The notes under the pieces were generated by a model. The model was not told the origin of the DNA and made no database searches. It saw only the letters and a program-made list of their open reading frames with translations. Made by a program: the position numbers and the translations under genes. A stretch of 7,865 nucleotides of DNA from UBA5359 sp028699365 [NCBI: bacterium] (lineage in GTDB: Bacteria; UBP13; UBA5359): the NCBI GenBank assembly GCA_028699365.1, contig JAQVUQ010000117.1, forward strand, positions 1 through 7,865, given 5' to 3'. Of the stretch, positions 1-5,547 are shown piece by piece. Numbering within the stretch: the stretch's first letter is position 1; each line of letters opens with the position of its first letter.

Positions 1-415
1 CGGCTACGGTACTCCCGGCGGCCACGGTTTCCACGGCTGCCTGGTAGATGGGCACGGTTCCCAGGGGTACCGGACAGGCTTCCAGTATGGCCCGGCGGAT
101 GCCGGCGATATCTCCGCCGGTGCTGAGGTCCATAAGAGCATCGGCTCCGGCATCGAGGGCTACCCTGAGCTTGGCGATTTCATCTTCCAGTCTGGGATAA
201 TCGGTGGAGGTGCCGATATTGGCATTCACCTTGGTCTTAAGACCTTTGCCTATGGCCAGAGGCTGCAGGGTCACGTGATTCATATTGGCGGGAAGGGCGA
301 TGGTGCCCTCGGCCAGCCCCTGCCTGATAATCTCGGCGTCAACGCCCTCACGGGCTGCGGCCGCCTCCATCTGCGGTGATATTCTGCCCTGACGGGCTAT
401 CTGCATCTGTGTCAT
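1..415 (-). CDS. thiC: Phosphomethylpyrimidine synthase ThiC (N-terminal part, runs off window)
   Basis: ThiC is the radical-SAM enzyme that rearranges aminoimidazole ribotide into hydroxymethylpyrimidine phosphate, the pyrimidine half of thiamine. Only the first 138 residues are visible; the rest lies beyond base 1. The reading frame opens MTQMQIARQGRISPQM and contains the family-typical stretches PANMNH, KVNANIGTS, ADALMDLSTGGDI and PVPLGTVPIYQAA. The C-terminal catalytic CX2CX4C cluster motif is outside the window. The start is ATG at 415-413, overlapping the thiG stop by four bases (ATGA). A GAGGGAG ribosome binding site (423-429) lies inside the end of thiG, so translation is probably coupled to thiG. 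It is the last visible gene of the TPP-riboswitch-controlled operon. Identity is firm; whether the full gene is intact cannot be seen. Confidence 0.96.
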   Translation of the reverse strand, partial: MTQMQIARQGRISPQMEAAAAREGVDAEIIRQGLAEGTIALPANMNHVTLQPLAIGKGLKTKVNANIGTSTDYPRLEDEIAKLRVALDAGADALMDLSTGGDIAGIRRAILEACPVPLGTVPIYQAAVETVAAGSTVA

Positions 416-1182
416 TTCACAACTCCCTCTTTAGGGCTGCTGGCGCTGGCCCGTTCCAGCTTGGGAATGCGTCCGGCGCTGAAAGCCAGCCGGCCGGCCC
501 TGACGCCCAGCTTCATGGCCTCGGCCATCAACGGGGGATTCTCCGCCCTGGCAATAGCCGTATTGATGAGAACGGCTGAAGCGCCCAGTTCCATGGCCAT
601 CGATGCGTCGGACGGCACTCCCAGGCCGGCATCAACCACCACCGGCACCCCGGCTCTCTCAATTATCAGGGATATGCGCGCCGGATCGCCGAAGCCGCGA
701 CCGGAGCCTATATACGAGGCCAGCGGCATAACGGTGGCCGCGCCGGCATCTTCCAGTTTGGCGGCTATTATGGGATCGTCGGTAGTGTACGGCAGGACGA
801 CAAAGCCCTCCCTGACCAGAATTCTGGTAGCCTCAAGCGTGCCGATCACGTCCGGCAGCAGCGTGGCCGGATCCGGGATAACCTCCAGTTTAATCATATC
901 CGACAATCCGGCGGCCCGCGCCAGCCTGGCCAGACGGACGGCTTCCTCGGCCGTGGTTGCCCCGGCGGTGTTGGGCAGTATGGTATAGCGATTGAGATCT
1001 ATGTGCTCCAACAGGGATTCCCCCGGTTCGTCCAGGTTCATGCGGCGCACGGCCATGGTCACTATCTCCGCCTCGGCTGCCTCCAGAGACCGGCTCATCA
1101 GGTCCATGGTAGCGTATTTGCCTGTTCCCACCATCAGCCGGTTGGAAAATTCCCTTCCGGCAATTATCAGCTTATCGTCCAT
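412..1182 (-). CDS. thiG: Thiazole synthase ThiG
   Basis: ThiG condenses 1-deoxy-D-xylulose 5-phosphate, dehydroglycine and the sulfur of ThiS thiocarboxylate into the thiazole phosphate ring of thiamine. The 256-residue protein has the usual family length and a TIM-barrel pattern. Visible landmarks are MIKLEVIPDP, with the presumed Schiff-base lysine K98 and E100, then the phosphate-loop region IGSGRGFGDP (158-167), VVDAGLGVPSDA with D184, and LINTAIARAENP near 205. The family often has APIGSG where this protein has SYIGSG, a minor departure. The ATG start at 1182-1180 is preceded at seven bases by a strong AAAGGAG site (1189-1195). It follows thiS after a 42-base gap and overlaps thiC by four bases. 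TPP-riboswitch control is inferred from its place in the operon. Confidence 0.97.
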   Translation of the reverse strand: MDDKLIIAGREFSNRLMVGTGKYATMDLMSRSLEAAEAEIVTMAVRRMNLDEPGESLLEHIDLNRYTILPNTAGATTAEEAVRLARLARAAGLSDMIKLEVIPDPATLLPDVIGTLEATRILVREGFVVLPYTTDDPIIAAKLEDAGAATVMPLASYIGSGRGFGDPARISLIIERAGVPVVVDAGLGVPSDASMAMELGASAVLINTAIARAENPPLMAEAMKLGVRAGRLAFSAGRIPKLERASASSPKEGVVK

Positions 1183-1224
1183 AATTTACTCCTTTAAATA
1201 CTCAATACTTCTCTTAACAGCGGC

Positions 1225-1434
1225 CTATCCTCCACCCACAAGCTGCACCAGCTCCAGTGCATCGCCCTCCTTCAATTCTCTGGAGACATGCTCCTCCCAG
1301 GAGCTGCGGTTGATGATCTCCCGATTGAATTCCACCACCACCCGGCGAGGGTCCACCTTCAACAGCTCCATCAGTCCGCCCAGCGTAGTGCCTGACGGTA
1401 CCTCCCTGTCCTGACCGTTGACGACTATTCGCAA
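1225..1434 (-). CDS. thiS: Sulfur carrier protein ThiS (TTG start)
   Basis: ThiS is the ubiquitin-fold sulfur carrier of thiamine synthesis. Its C-terminal glycine is adenylated by ThiF, turned into a thiocarboxylate, and donates sulfur to ThiG. The 69-residue product has the expected size, begins MRIVVNGQ, has the LKEGDALELV beta-grasp stretch, and ends VGGG, giving the exposed Gly-Gly tail the family needs. The start codon is TTG (1434-1432). It is supported by an excellent GGAGGTGAG site seven bases upstream and by alignment with the usual ThiS N-terminus; there is no ATG in a sensible position. It lies between the HydG/ThiH-type gene (74-base gap) and thiG (42-base gap). No thiF adenylyltransferase is in the window, so the activating enzyme must be encoded elsewhere or downstream of thiC. 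Confidence 0.95.
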   Translation of the reverse strand: MRIVVNGQDREVPSGTTLGGLMELLKVDPRRVVVEFNREIINRSSWEEHVSRELKEGDALELVQLVGGG

Positions 1435-1437
1435 AAA

Positions 1438-1446
1438 CTCACCTCC
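1438..1446 (-). promoter_or_regulatory. Ribosome binding site that fixes the TTG start of thiS
   Basis: The minus strand reads GGAGGTGAG, followed by TTTT up to the TTG codon, a near-perfect match to the 16S anti-Shine-Dalgarno sequence at normal spacing. It is the main reason for accepting TTG as the thiS start. Confidence 0.85.
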
Positions 1447-1454
1447 CCGTTAAT

Positions 1455-1469
1455 GCGCTCTTCGAGCGC
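1455..1469. repeat. Small perfect hairpin between the thiH-like gene and thiS
   Basis: In the 74-base gap the minus strand reads GCGCTCGAAGAGCGC, a six-base-pair GC-rich stem with a GAA loop. It ends about nine bases before the thiS ribosome binding site and has no T-tract, so it is not a standard terminator. It may be an mRNA processing or stability element that adjusts the ratio of the carrier ThiS to the upstream enzyme. That role is inference only. Confidence 0.5.
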
Positions 1470-1508
1470 GGTTGCTGGTTGTTGGTTTCGGGATTCCCAT
1501 GCAAGCCT

Positions 1509-2882
1509 TTATATAAAGACATCCCTTTCGCCTTTCTCGATCCGGGCCAGTCTATTCTCTATCAGATCCGTCACAAGCTCATCGTTTATACCGTTCAGAG
1601 CGGTACGGATTATCTCTTCTCCCCGCTCTTTCAGACCGTCATCATGATCCTGCAGGTATTCCTTGAACGTCAGCAGTGCGTTGGGCAGGCAGAAATCGCC
1701 GGTCCGGCCTTTGCCGGCCATCTTGAAAAACCGGGCTCCGGTGCGCTCGCTGCGGTAACAGGCGGTGCAGAAGCTGGGTATGCAGCCTTTGCCGCATACC
1801 GCCTCCAGCACTTCCTTCAGATTGCGATCATCGTAGACCTTGAATTGATCCACGGCGGCAGTCTCGCTGTCCTTATCCAGATAGCCTCCCGGGGACGTGC
1901 TGGAGCCTGCGCTGATCTGCGAAACGCCGGCGGTCAGGAGTTCATCGCGCATCCCGGCCGATTCTCTGGTAGTGAGGACTATTCCGGCATACGGCAGCGC
2001 CAGGCGAAGCACGGCCACTACCAGTTTGAACTGCTCATCGTCCACCGGGTAAGGTATTTTCTGCAAAGCCGCACCGGCTGCCGGGCGCAATCGGGGAACG
2101 GAAACCGTATGTGCTCCGGCTCCGAAAGACTGCCGCAAGTGGGCGATATGCTGCAGCAGGGCAAGTATTTCAAACCTGTGATCGTAAAGCCCGAAGAGAA
2201 CTCCCATACCCACATCGCCGATACCGGCCTTCATGGCCCGGTCCATAGCGGAAACGCGCCAGTTGTAATCGGACTTGCGCCCGCTGGGGTGCATAACGGC
2301 GTAGGTCTTACGATGATAGGTCTCCTGGAATATCTGGAAGACGCCGATACCGGCTTCCTGCAGCATTCTGAAATCGTCTATGGACAGGGGGGCGGCATTA
2401 ACGTGCAGGCGCCGGATATCGGCCCCGGCATAGATGGCCTGCACCGTATCGGCTATACGGGCGGCCGAAGAGAGACGTGAATGCTCCCCGCACACCAGCA
2501 GCAAACGCCTGTGTCCCATTGCCGCCAGGGCCTGTGCTTCCCGGACGGCCTCCTCCGGAGTCAGGCTGCGACGAACCGCTTCCTCGTTACCATGGCGAAA
2601 ACCGCAATAAAGACAGTTGTTGCTGCATTCGTTACTCAGATAGAGCGGCGCAAAGATCACTATGCGATCACCGTAAACTCTGCGCTTGATTCGCCCTGCC
2701 GTTTCCATAATCTGCAGGCGATCTTCTCCGGTAACCATGAGAAGATCGGCGGTATCCGCCAACCCCAGGCCGGACAACGTCTCAGCTCTCTCCAGGATAT
2801 CGCGAAGACGTGAGCCCTTAGGAGGGCGGGCCTCCTGCATAACTTCGTTTATACGACGTTCATCTATAAATAACGTATTCAT
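1509..2882 (-). CDS. HydG-type radical SAM tyrosine lyase in the thiH position
   Basis: This is a tyrosine lyase of the ThiH/HydG family, which cleaves tyrosine at Calpha-Cbeta to p-cresol and dehydroglycine. In a thi operon the dehydroglycine would feed ThiG. The N-terminal barrel carries the SAM cluster motif C86-X3-C90-X2-C93 (CSNNCLYC). Unlike classical ThiH (about 370 residues), this 457-residue protein has a HydG-type C-terminus: C372-X2-C375-X22-C398, within FCTACYRSERTG and FCLPNALLTFKEYL. It also has AHTVSVPRLRP with H258 at the place of the HydG histidine that binds the extra iron, and it ends RIEKGERDVFI. In HydG the auxiliary cluster turns dehydroglycine into CO and cyanide for the hydrogenase H-cluster. 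The ATG start (2882-2880) follows AGAGGT located in the last codons of the upstream gene, with an eight-base gap. The operon suggests a ThiH role, the sequence says HydG. Family certain; role open. Confidence 0.88.
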   Translation of the reverse strand: MNTLFIDERRINEVMQEARPPKGSRLRDILERAETLSGLGLADTADLLMVTGEDRLQIMETAGRIKRRVYGDRIVIFAPLYLSNECSNNCLYCGFRHGNEEAVRRSLTPEEAVREAQALAAMGHRRLLLVCGEHSRLSSAARIADTVQAIYAGADIRRLHVNAAPLSIDDFRMLQEAGIGVFQIFQETYHRKTYAVMHPSGRKSDYNWRVSAMDRAMKAGIGDVGMGVLFGLYDHRFEILALLQHIAHLRQSFGAGAHTVSVPRLRPAAGAALQKIPYPVDDEQFKLVVAVLRLALPYAGIVLTTRESAGMRDELLTAGVSQISAGSSTSPGGYLDKDSETAAVDQFKVYDDRNLKEVLEAVCGKGCIPSFCTACYRSERTGARFFKMAGKGRTGDFCLPNALLTFKEYLQDHDDGLKERGEEIIRTALNGINDELVTDLIENRLARIEKGERDVFI

Positions 2883-2890
2883 GATTCGGT

Positions 2891-3580
2891 CTACCTCTTG
2901 CCAACAGCTATGTTGCCGGGCTTAATAACCCCGGCCCATGCATCTCTTATATTACGAGCCGCCGCCTGCGGATCATCGGCCTGGAACAGAGCGCTCATAA
3001 GAGCTGCTCCGGCTGCCCCGGCTGCTGCCACCTCAGGTATTCGCTCTGCCGATATGCCGCCCAGAGCCAGCAGCGGCAGAGACAAAGCAGCATTTGCTTC
3101 CGCCAATCCGGCCGGCCCTATCCCAGCGGCACCCGGCTTGCAGGGTGTCGGATAAACCGGACTGACGGTGGCATAATCGGCATCGGCAACCTGCACCGGT
3201 TCCACGGCAGCATGTGCGGAAAAGCCTATCAGAAAGTCTCTCCCGGCCAGACGTCGCACCTCGGACGGAGGTAAAGATCCTCCCCCCAGATGCACTCCGT
3301 CAGCGCCCGCAGCCAGAGCCACATCCGCCCTGCCGTTGATCAGCAATAACGCTCCATAGCGTCTGCAGACAGGCAGCACTTGCCGGGCCAGCCTATACAG
3401 ATCAGCCGTTGTCAGTGTTTTTTCCCTCAACTGCAGGGCATCCATACCTCCAGCCAGCACGGCTTCAATGCTTTCCAGGAGATCCTTACCGTAGAGACAC
3501 CCGTCTGTTACGGCCATAAGGCAGGGCAGGCGTTTAACAGCCGATACGTTATTAGTAGTCTTACATGCAGAACCGCTCAA
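2891..3580 (-). CDS. tenI: ThiE/TenI family protein, probably TenI-type thiazole tautomerase
   Basis: The protein is a ThiE/TenI-fold TIM barrel, and its first-gene position would usually get it labelled thiamine phosphate synthase. Recognisable stretches are MAVTDG, ALQLREK, LLINGRADVALAAGADGVHLGG, IGFSAHAAVE, SPVYPTPCKPG and LALGGIS. ThiE enzymes carry Asp in an IND motif and in HLGQED for Mg-pyrophosphate binding. Here these read ING and HLGGGS, so both are missing. ING, the Ser-Leu-Pro after HLGGG and the Cys-Lys of TPCK resemble TenI, which aromatises the ThiG product, and the IGFSAH histidine is kept. I chose TTG at 3580 (229 residues) because GGAAGTG lies six bases upstream. ATG at 3595 has no clear site. 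TTG at 3631 abuts the terminator T-run and cannot have one. The gene is first after the TPP riboswitch and eight bases before the HydG/ThiH-type gene. ThiE function is not excluded. Confidence 0.72.
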   Translation of the reverse strand: MSGSACKTTNNVSAVKRLPCLMAVTDGCLYGKDLLESIEAVLAGGMDALQLREKTLTTADLYRLARQVLPVCRRYGALLLINGRADVALAAGADGVHLGGGSLPPSEVRRLAGRDFLIGFSAHAAVEPVQVADADYATVSPVYPTPCKPGAAGIGPAGLAEANAALSLPLLALGGISAERIPEVAAAGAAGAALMSALFQADDPQAAARNIRDAWAGVIKPGNIAVGKR

Positions 3581-3586
3581 AAATTT

Positions 3587-3593
3587 CACTTCC
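3587..3593 (-). promoter_or_regulatory. Likely ribosome binding site for the TTG start of tenI/thiE
   Basis: GGAAGTG on the minus strand is followed by six bases and TTG at 3580, the same layout as the thiS start in this operon. No comparable purine-rich site precedes the in-frame ATG at 3595 or TTG at 3631. This start choice is moderately supported. Confidence 0.5.
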
Positions 3594-3632
3594 ATCACAA
3601 GCAGGCCCGGTATTGGGACAAACCGGTACAAT

Positions 3633-3666
3633 AAAAAAGGCCGCTATCGAAAAAGGATGCGGGCCT
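3633..3666 (-). terminator. Intrinsic terminator of the TPP riboswitch
   Basis: The minus strand forms AGGCC(C)GC paired with GCGGCCT, seven base pairs with one bulged C, around a 14-base loop and followed directly by a run of T. It lies between the aptamer and the first coding start, so it is the expression platform for a transcription-terminating riboswitch. The loop and inner stem contain GCATCCTT (3653-3660), the exact complement of the aptamer's 5' P1 strand, giving a ready-made antiterminator. Confidence 0.88.
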
Positions 3667-3682
3667 CAAAAAGAGATTGCCC

Positions 3683-3765
3683 AAGGTGCATTCCCTACGC
3701 CGGTGTTAACCGGATCAGGTTCGAAGGGTGATTACTCTCAGCCCGAGGGCTCCCCCAGCATCCTT
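3683..3765 (-). ncRNA. TPP (THI-box) riboswitch aptamer
   Basis: The transcript contains the conserved TPP aptamer blocks in order: CTGAGA (3736-3741), ACCCTT (3724-3729), ACCTGAT (3714-3720) with a CCGG/CCGG stem, and GCGTAGGGA (3692-3700). The closing stem P1 pairs AAGG-A-TGC (3758-3765, one bulged A) with GCACCTT (3683-3689). Binding of thiamine pyrophosphate should stabilise P1, free the downstream terminator and switch off the tenI-thiH/hydG-thiS-thiG-thiC operon. The architecture matches the family closely; the exact ends are my estimate from the P1 pairing. Confidence 0.97.
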
Positions 3766-3794
3766 AGAGTTAATATTCGGTTCGAAACAGCCTT

Positions 3795-3823
3795 ATTATA
3801 CTGTAGCAGAGCAGGGTTTTCAA
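3795..3823 (-). promoter_or_regulatory. Sigma-A promoter of the thiamine operon
   Basis: On the minus strand TTGAAA (3818-3823) and a perfect TATAAT (3795-3800) are separated by 17 bases, the ideal housekeeping spacing. Transcription should begin near 3788, just before the riboswitch. It starts only 37 bases after the histidine kinase stop codon, so the thi operon has its own promoter and need not depend on read-through. Confidence 0.88.
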
Positions 3824-3859
3824 GGAATTGTGCAAAACGGCAATAAAATAATGGCGGTA

Positions 3860-5374
3860 TCAGGATACTGGCAGCGTAAACCTGAAAGCACTTCCTTCGC
3901 CGGCACGGCTCTCCGCCCAGAGATCACCGCCATGGGCTTCGATAAGTTTCTTGGTAACATAAAGTCCCAAACCCAGCCCCTCAGTCCGGGCAGCCTCCCT
4001 GGTCCTGTAGAAGCGATCGAAGATATACGGCATCTCCTCTTCCGTTATACCCATACCTCTGTCAACAATGGATATCTGTAATCTTTCCGGGTATGCCTCA
4101 GTCTCAATAATCACTTTGTCGTCTGAATACTTCAAGGCATTACTGAGTAAATTGCTCATAATCCTCTCCAGACGAGCGGGATCGGCCATTACGTTCGGCA
4201 AATCCTCCTGCAGAGACAGCTCTATCCTGGAGGTATCGATCACCCCCAAAAATTGCTCCAGCAGATCTTCGATAAACCGGCTCATGTCCACCGGCTCGTG
4301 CTTGAGGTCCATGCACCCGGCACTCATGCGGGTGGCATCGACCAGATCCTGAATCATGACGTTCATGCGTCTGGCTGAGTTTATGATGGCCGAGACACTG
4401 ACTGACATAGTAGCCGTATTGATGCACTTTTCATCTTCCTGCAGGGCACGCTTAATGAGTTGAGCATGCCCCTGTATGAGGCTTAGAGGGTTTCTGAGAT
4501 CGTGAGAGACTGTATGCAGCAGATCTTCACGCTGCTGCTGCAGGTTCTGAAGAGCGGTAATATCGGTAAATGTGACTATTGCTCCAACAACACCCCTGCC
4601 TGCCGAACAGAGTGGCGCGGCACTGGCGGAAACCCAGATCTTACCGGTTTCGGGGGAATCCAGTGCCATTATCGCATTGCATACCGTCTCTCCCCGCAAA
4701 GCCCGCCGGACAGGCAGATCATCAACATTGAAAAGACGGCCGGAAGCGTCCCGGGCATCAAGCCTTGCAGCCCTTGTATTGACTTCCTCTCCGGCATAAT
4801 CATCAGAGCAGCCAAGCATTCTTTTAGCCGCAGCGTTCATTCGGACTGCCAGACCGGCGGCGTTGTATATTGCCAGGCCGTCAGCTATCGACGACAGAGC
4901 AATGTCCAGCTCCGCCGCCCAACGCTCGACCTGCTCCAGAAGCTTCAGTCGTTCTTCTTCAGCCTGCCTGAGCCTGTCTTCCGCTGTTTCCTCTGCTCCA
5001 CGGAAAATATATACGGCTCCGATTATCCTACCGCTCCTGTTGACCACCGGATCAGCACTGCCTTGAAGGCAGATCTCTTTGTCATCCGGCATAAGCAACC
5101 TGAACGTTTCATCCGTCACGATGTTCCCCTGCAGTGCCCTGCCCAGGGGAGTCTCCGCAAAAGCCATTCTGCGGCCGTCGGGATAGCGAAGACCGAGCGA
5201 CTTCGCCTGCTGATCCAAAGGCAAATCCGGCGATAAAGTTCTTCGGATAAGCTTACGTGCCGCATCGTTAATGAAAATAAGATAGCTGAAATAATCAACA
5301 ATAATTATACCTTCGGCACTTGAGGCCGCAGCCGCCTCCAGCATCAGCAGATATTCCGTTTTACTACCCTGCAT
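3860..5374 (-). CDS. Soluble PAS-PAS sensor histidine kinase
   Basis: This 504-residue protein is a two-component sensor kinase that autophosphorylates on His and would pass phosphate to an unknown response regulator. From the N-terminus it has a PAS-like region (about 8-125), a charged coiled-coil linker rich in Glu/Arg/Leu (about 128-158), and a second PAS-like region (about 155-275). Then come the HisKA helix with SHDLRNPL (phospho-acceptor H291) and a HATPase domain. That domain shows the N box NLLSNALKYS (N408, N412), G1 DRGMGI, F box YIFDRFYR and G2 GLGLGLYV. No signal peptide or membrane segment is evident, so it probably senses a cytoplasmic cue. ATG at 5374 is preferred over TTG at 5377 because AAAGGAGG lies six bases upstream of the ATG but only three from the TTG. 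No regulator gene adjoins it; the ligand cannot be told from sequence. Confidence 0.94.
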   Translation of the reverse strand: MQGSKTEYLLMLEAAAASSAEGIIIVDYFSYLIFINDAARKLIRRTLSPDLPLDQQAKSLGLRYPDGRRMAFAETPLGRALQGNIVTDETFRLLMPDDKEICLQGSADPVVNRSGRIIGAVYIFRGAEETAEDRLRQAEEERLKLLEQVERWAAELDIALSSIADGLAIYNAAGLAVRMNAAAKRMLGCSDDYAGEEVNTRAARLDARDASGRLFNVDDLPVRRALRGETVCNAIMALDSPETGKIWVSASAAPLCSAGRGVVGAIVTFTDITALQNLQQQREDLLHTVSHDLRNPLSLIQGHAQLIKRALQEDEKCINTATMSVSVSAIINSARRMNVMIQDLVDATRMSAGCMDLKHEPVDMSRFIEDLLEQFLGVIDTSRIELSLQEDLPNVMADPARLERIMSNLLSNALKYSDDKVIIETEAYPERLQISIVDRGMGITEEEMPYIFDRFYRTREAARTEGLGLGLYVTKKLIEAHGGDLWAESRAGEGSAFRFTLPVS

Positions 5375-5380
5375 CAATTC

Positions 5381-5388
5381 CCTCCTTT
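5381..5388 (-). promoter_or_regulatory. Ribosome binding site deciding the histidine kinase start
   Basis: AAAGGAGG on the minus strand sits six bases before ATG (5374) and three before an upstream in-frame TTG (5377). The spacing favours the ATG, giving a protein one residue shorter than the longest open frame. Confidence 0.75.
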
Positions 5389-5473
5389 AATATTATAACG
5401 TAATCTGTGGAAGTACGTAAATGAAGCTACGGTCAGGGTTGCTTATATGGCTTTGCTGGCCACCAACCCATGG

Positions 5474-5529
5474 TAGGGGTCAATCCTTTACTTTTAACAT
5501 TGATGTTAAAAGTAAAGGATTGACCCCTA
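5474..5529. repeat. Perfect 27-bp inverted repeat (REP/MITE-like palindrome)
   Basis: Bases 5474-5500 and 5503-5529 are exact reverse complements separated by the two bases TG. The arm opens TAGGGGTCAATCC and ends TTTTAACAT at the centre. The element begins 18 bases after the stop codon of the fused sulfur-transfer gene and lies in the gap before the histidine kinase. A GGGGTCA-started, A/T-rich palindrome of this kind recalls REP sequences moved by TnpA-REP (Y1) transposases. That comparison is from memory and no transposase is present here. It could act as a hairpin terminator or mRNA 3'-end stabiliser for the fusion gene, although no T-run follows it on the minus strand. Confidence 0.85.
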
Positions 5530-5541
5530 TAGACCCCTATA
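5522..5541. repeat. Tandem duplication of GACCCCTATA
   Basis: The 10-base unit GACCCCTATA occurs twice in a row, at 5522-5531 and 5532-5541. The first copy overlaps the outer end of the right arm of the palindrome; the second lies between it and the fusion gene's stop codon. It looks like a slippage duplication or the remnant end of a second element copy. Confidence 0.8.
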
Positions 5542-5547
5542 CGAAGT

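Noticed and set aside
1507-1518. The 12-bp palindrome CTTTATATAAAG over the HydG/ThiH-type stop codon, with the similar GTTTATATAAAC (5546-5557) over the fusion-gene stop.
   Set aside because: Both genes end Phe-Ile-stop with TTT ATA TAA, which creates the palindrome from codon choice alone. No further symmetry or function is visible.
1479-2480. A 333-residue open frame on the plus strand.
   Set aside because: It lies entirely opposite the HydG/ThiH-type gene, whose motifs are unmistakable. Its translation shows no recognisable domain and it has no convincing ribosome binding site. It is an antisense shadow of GC-rich coding sequence.
3824-3859. A terminator for the histidine kinase gene.
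   Set aside because: The short stretch after its stop codon has T-rich bases but no stem I could pair convincingly.
4502-5236. A 244-residue open frame on the plus strand.
   Set aside because: It is antisense to the histidine kinase, is rich in Ser/Arg/Cys with no domain signal, and has no upstream ribosome binding site.
5392-5421. Possible promoter before the histidine kinase: TATAAT (5392-5397) with TTTACG (5416-5421) and an 18-base spacer.
   Set aside because: The -10 is perfect, but transcription would start at or inside the ribosome binding site, leaving almost no leader. It may be chance in an AT-rich stretch, so it was not listed as a feature.
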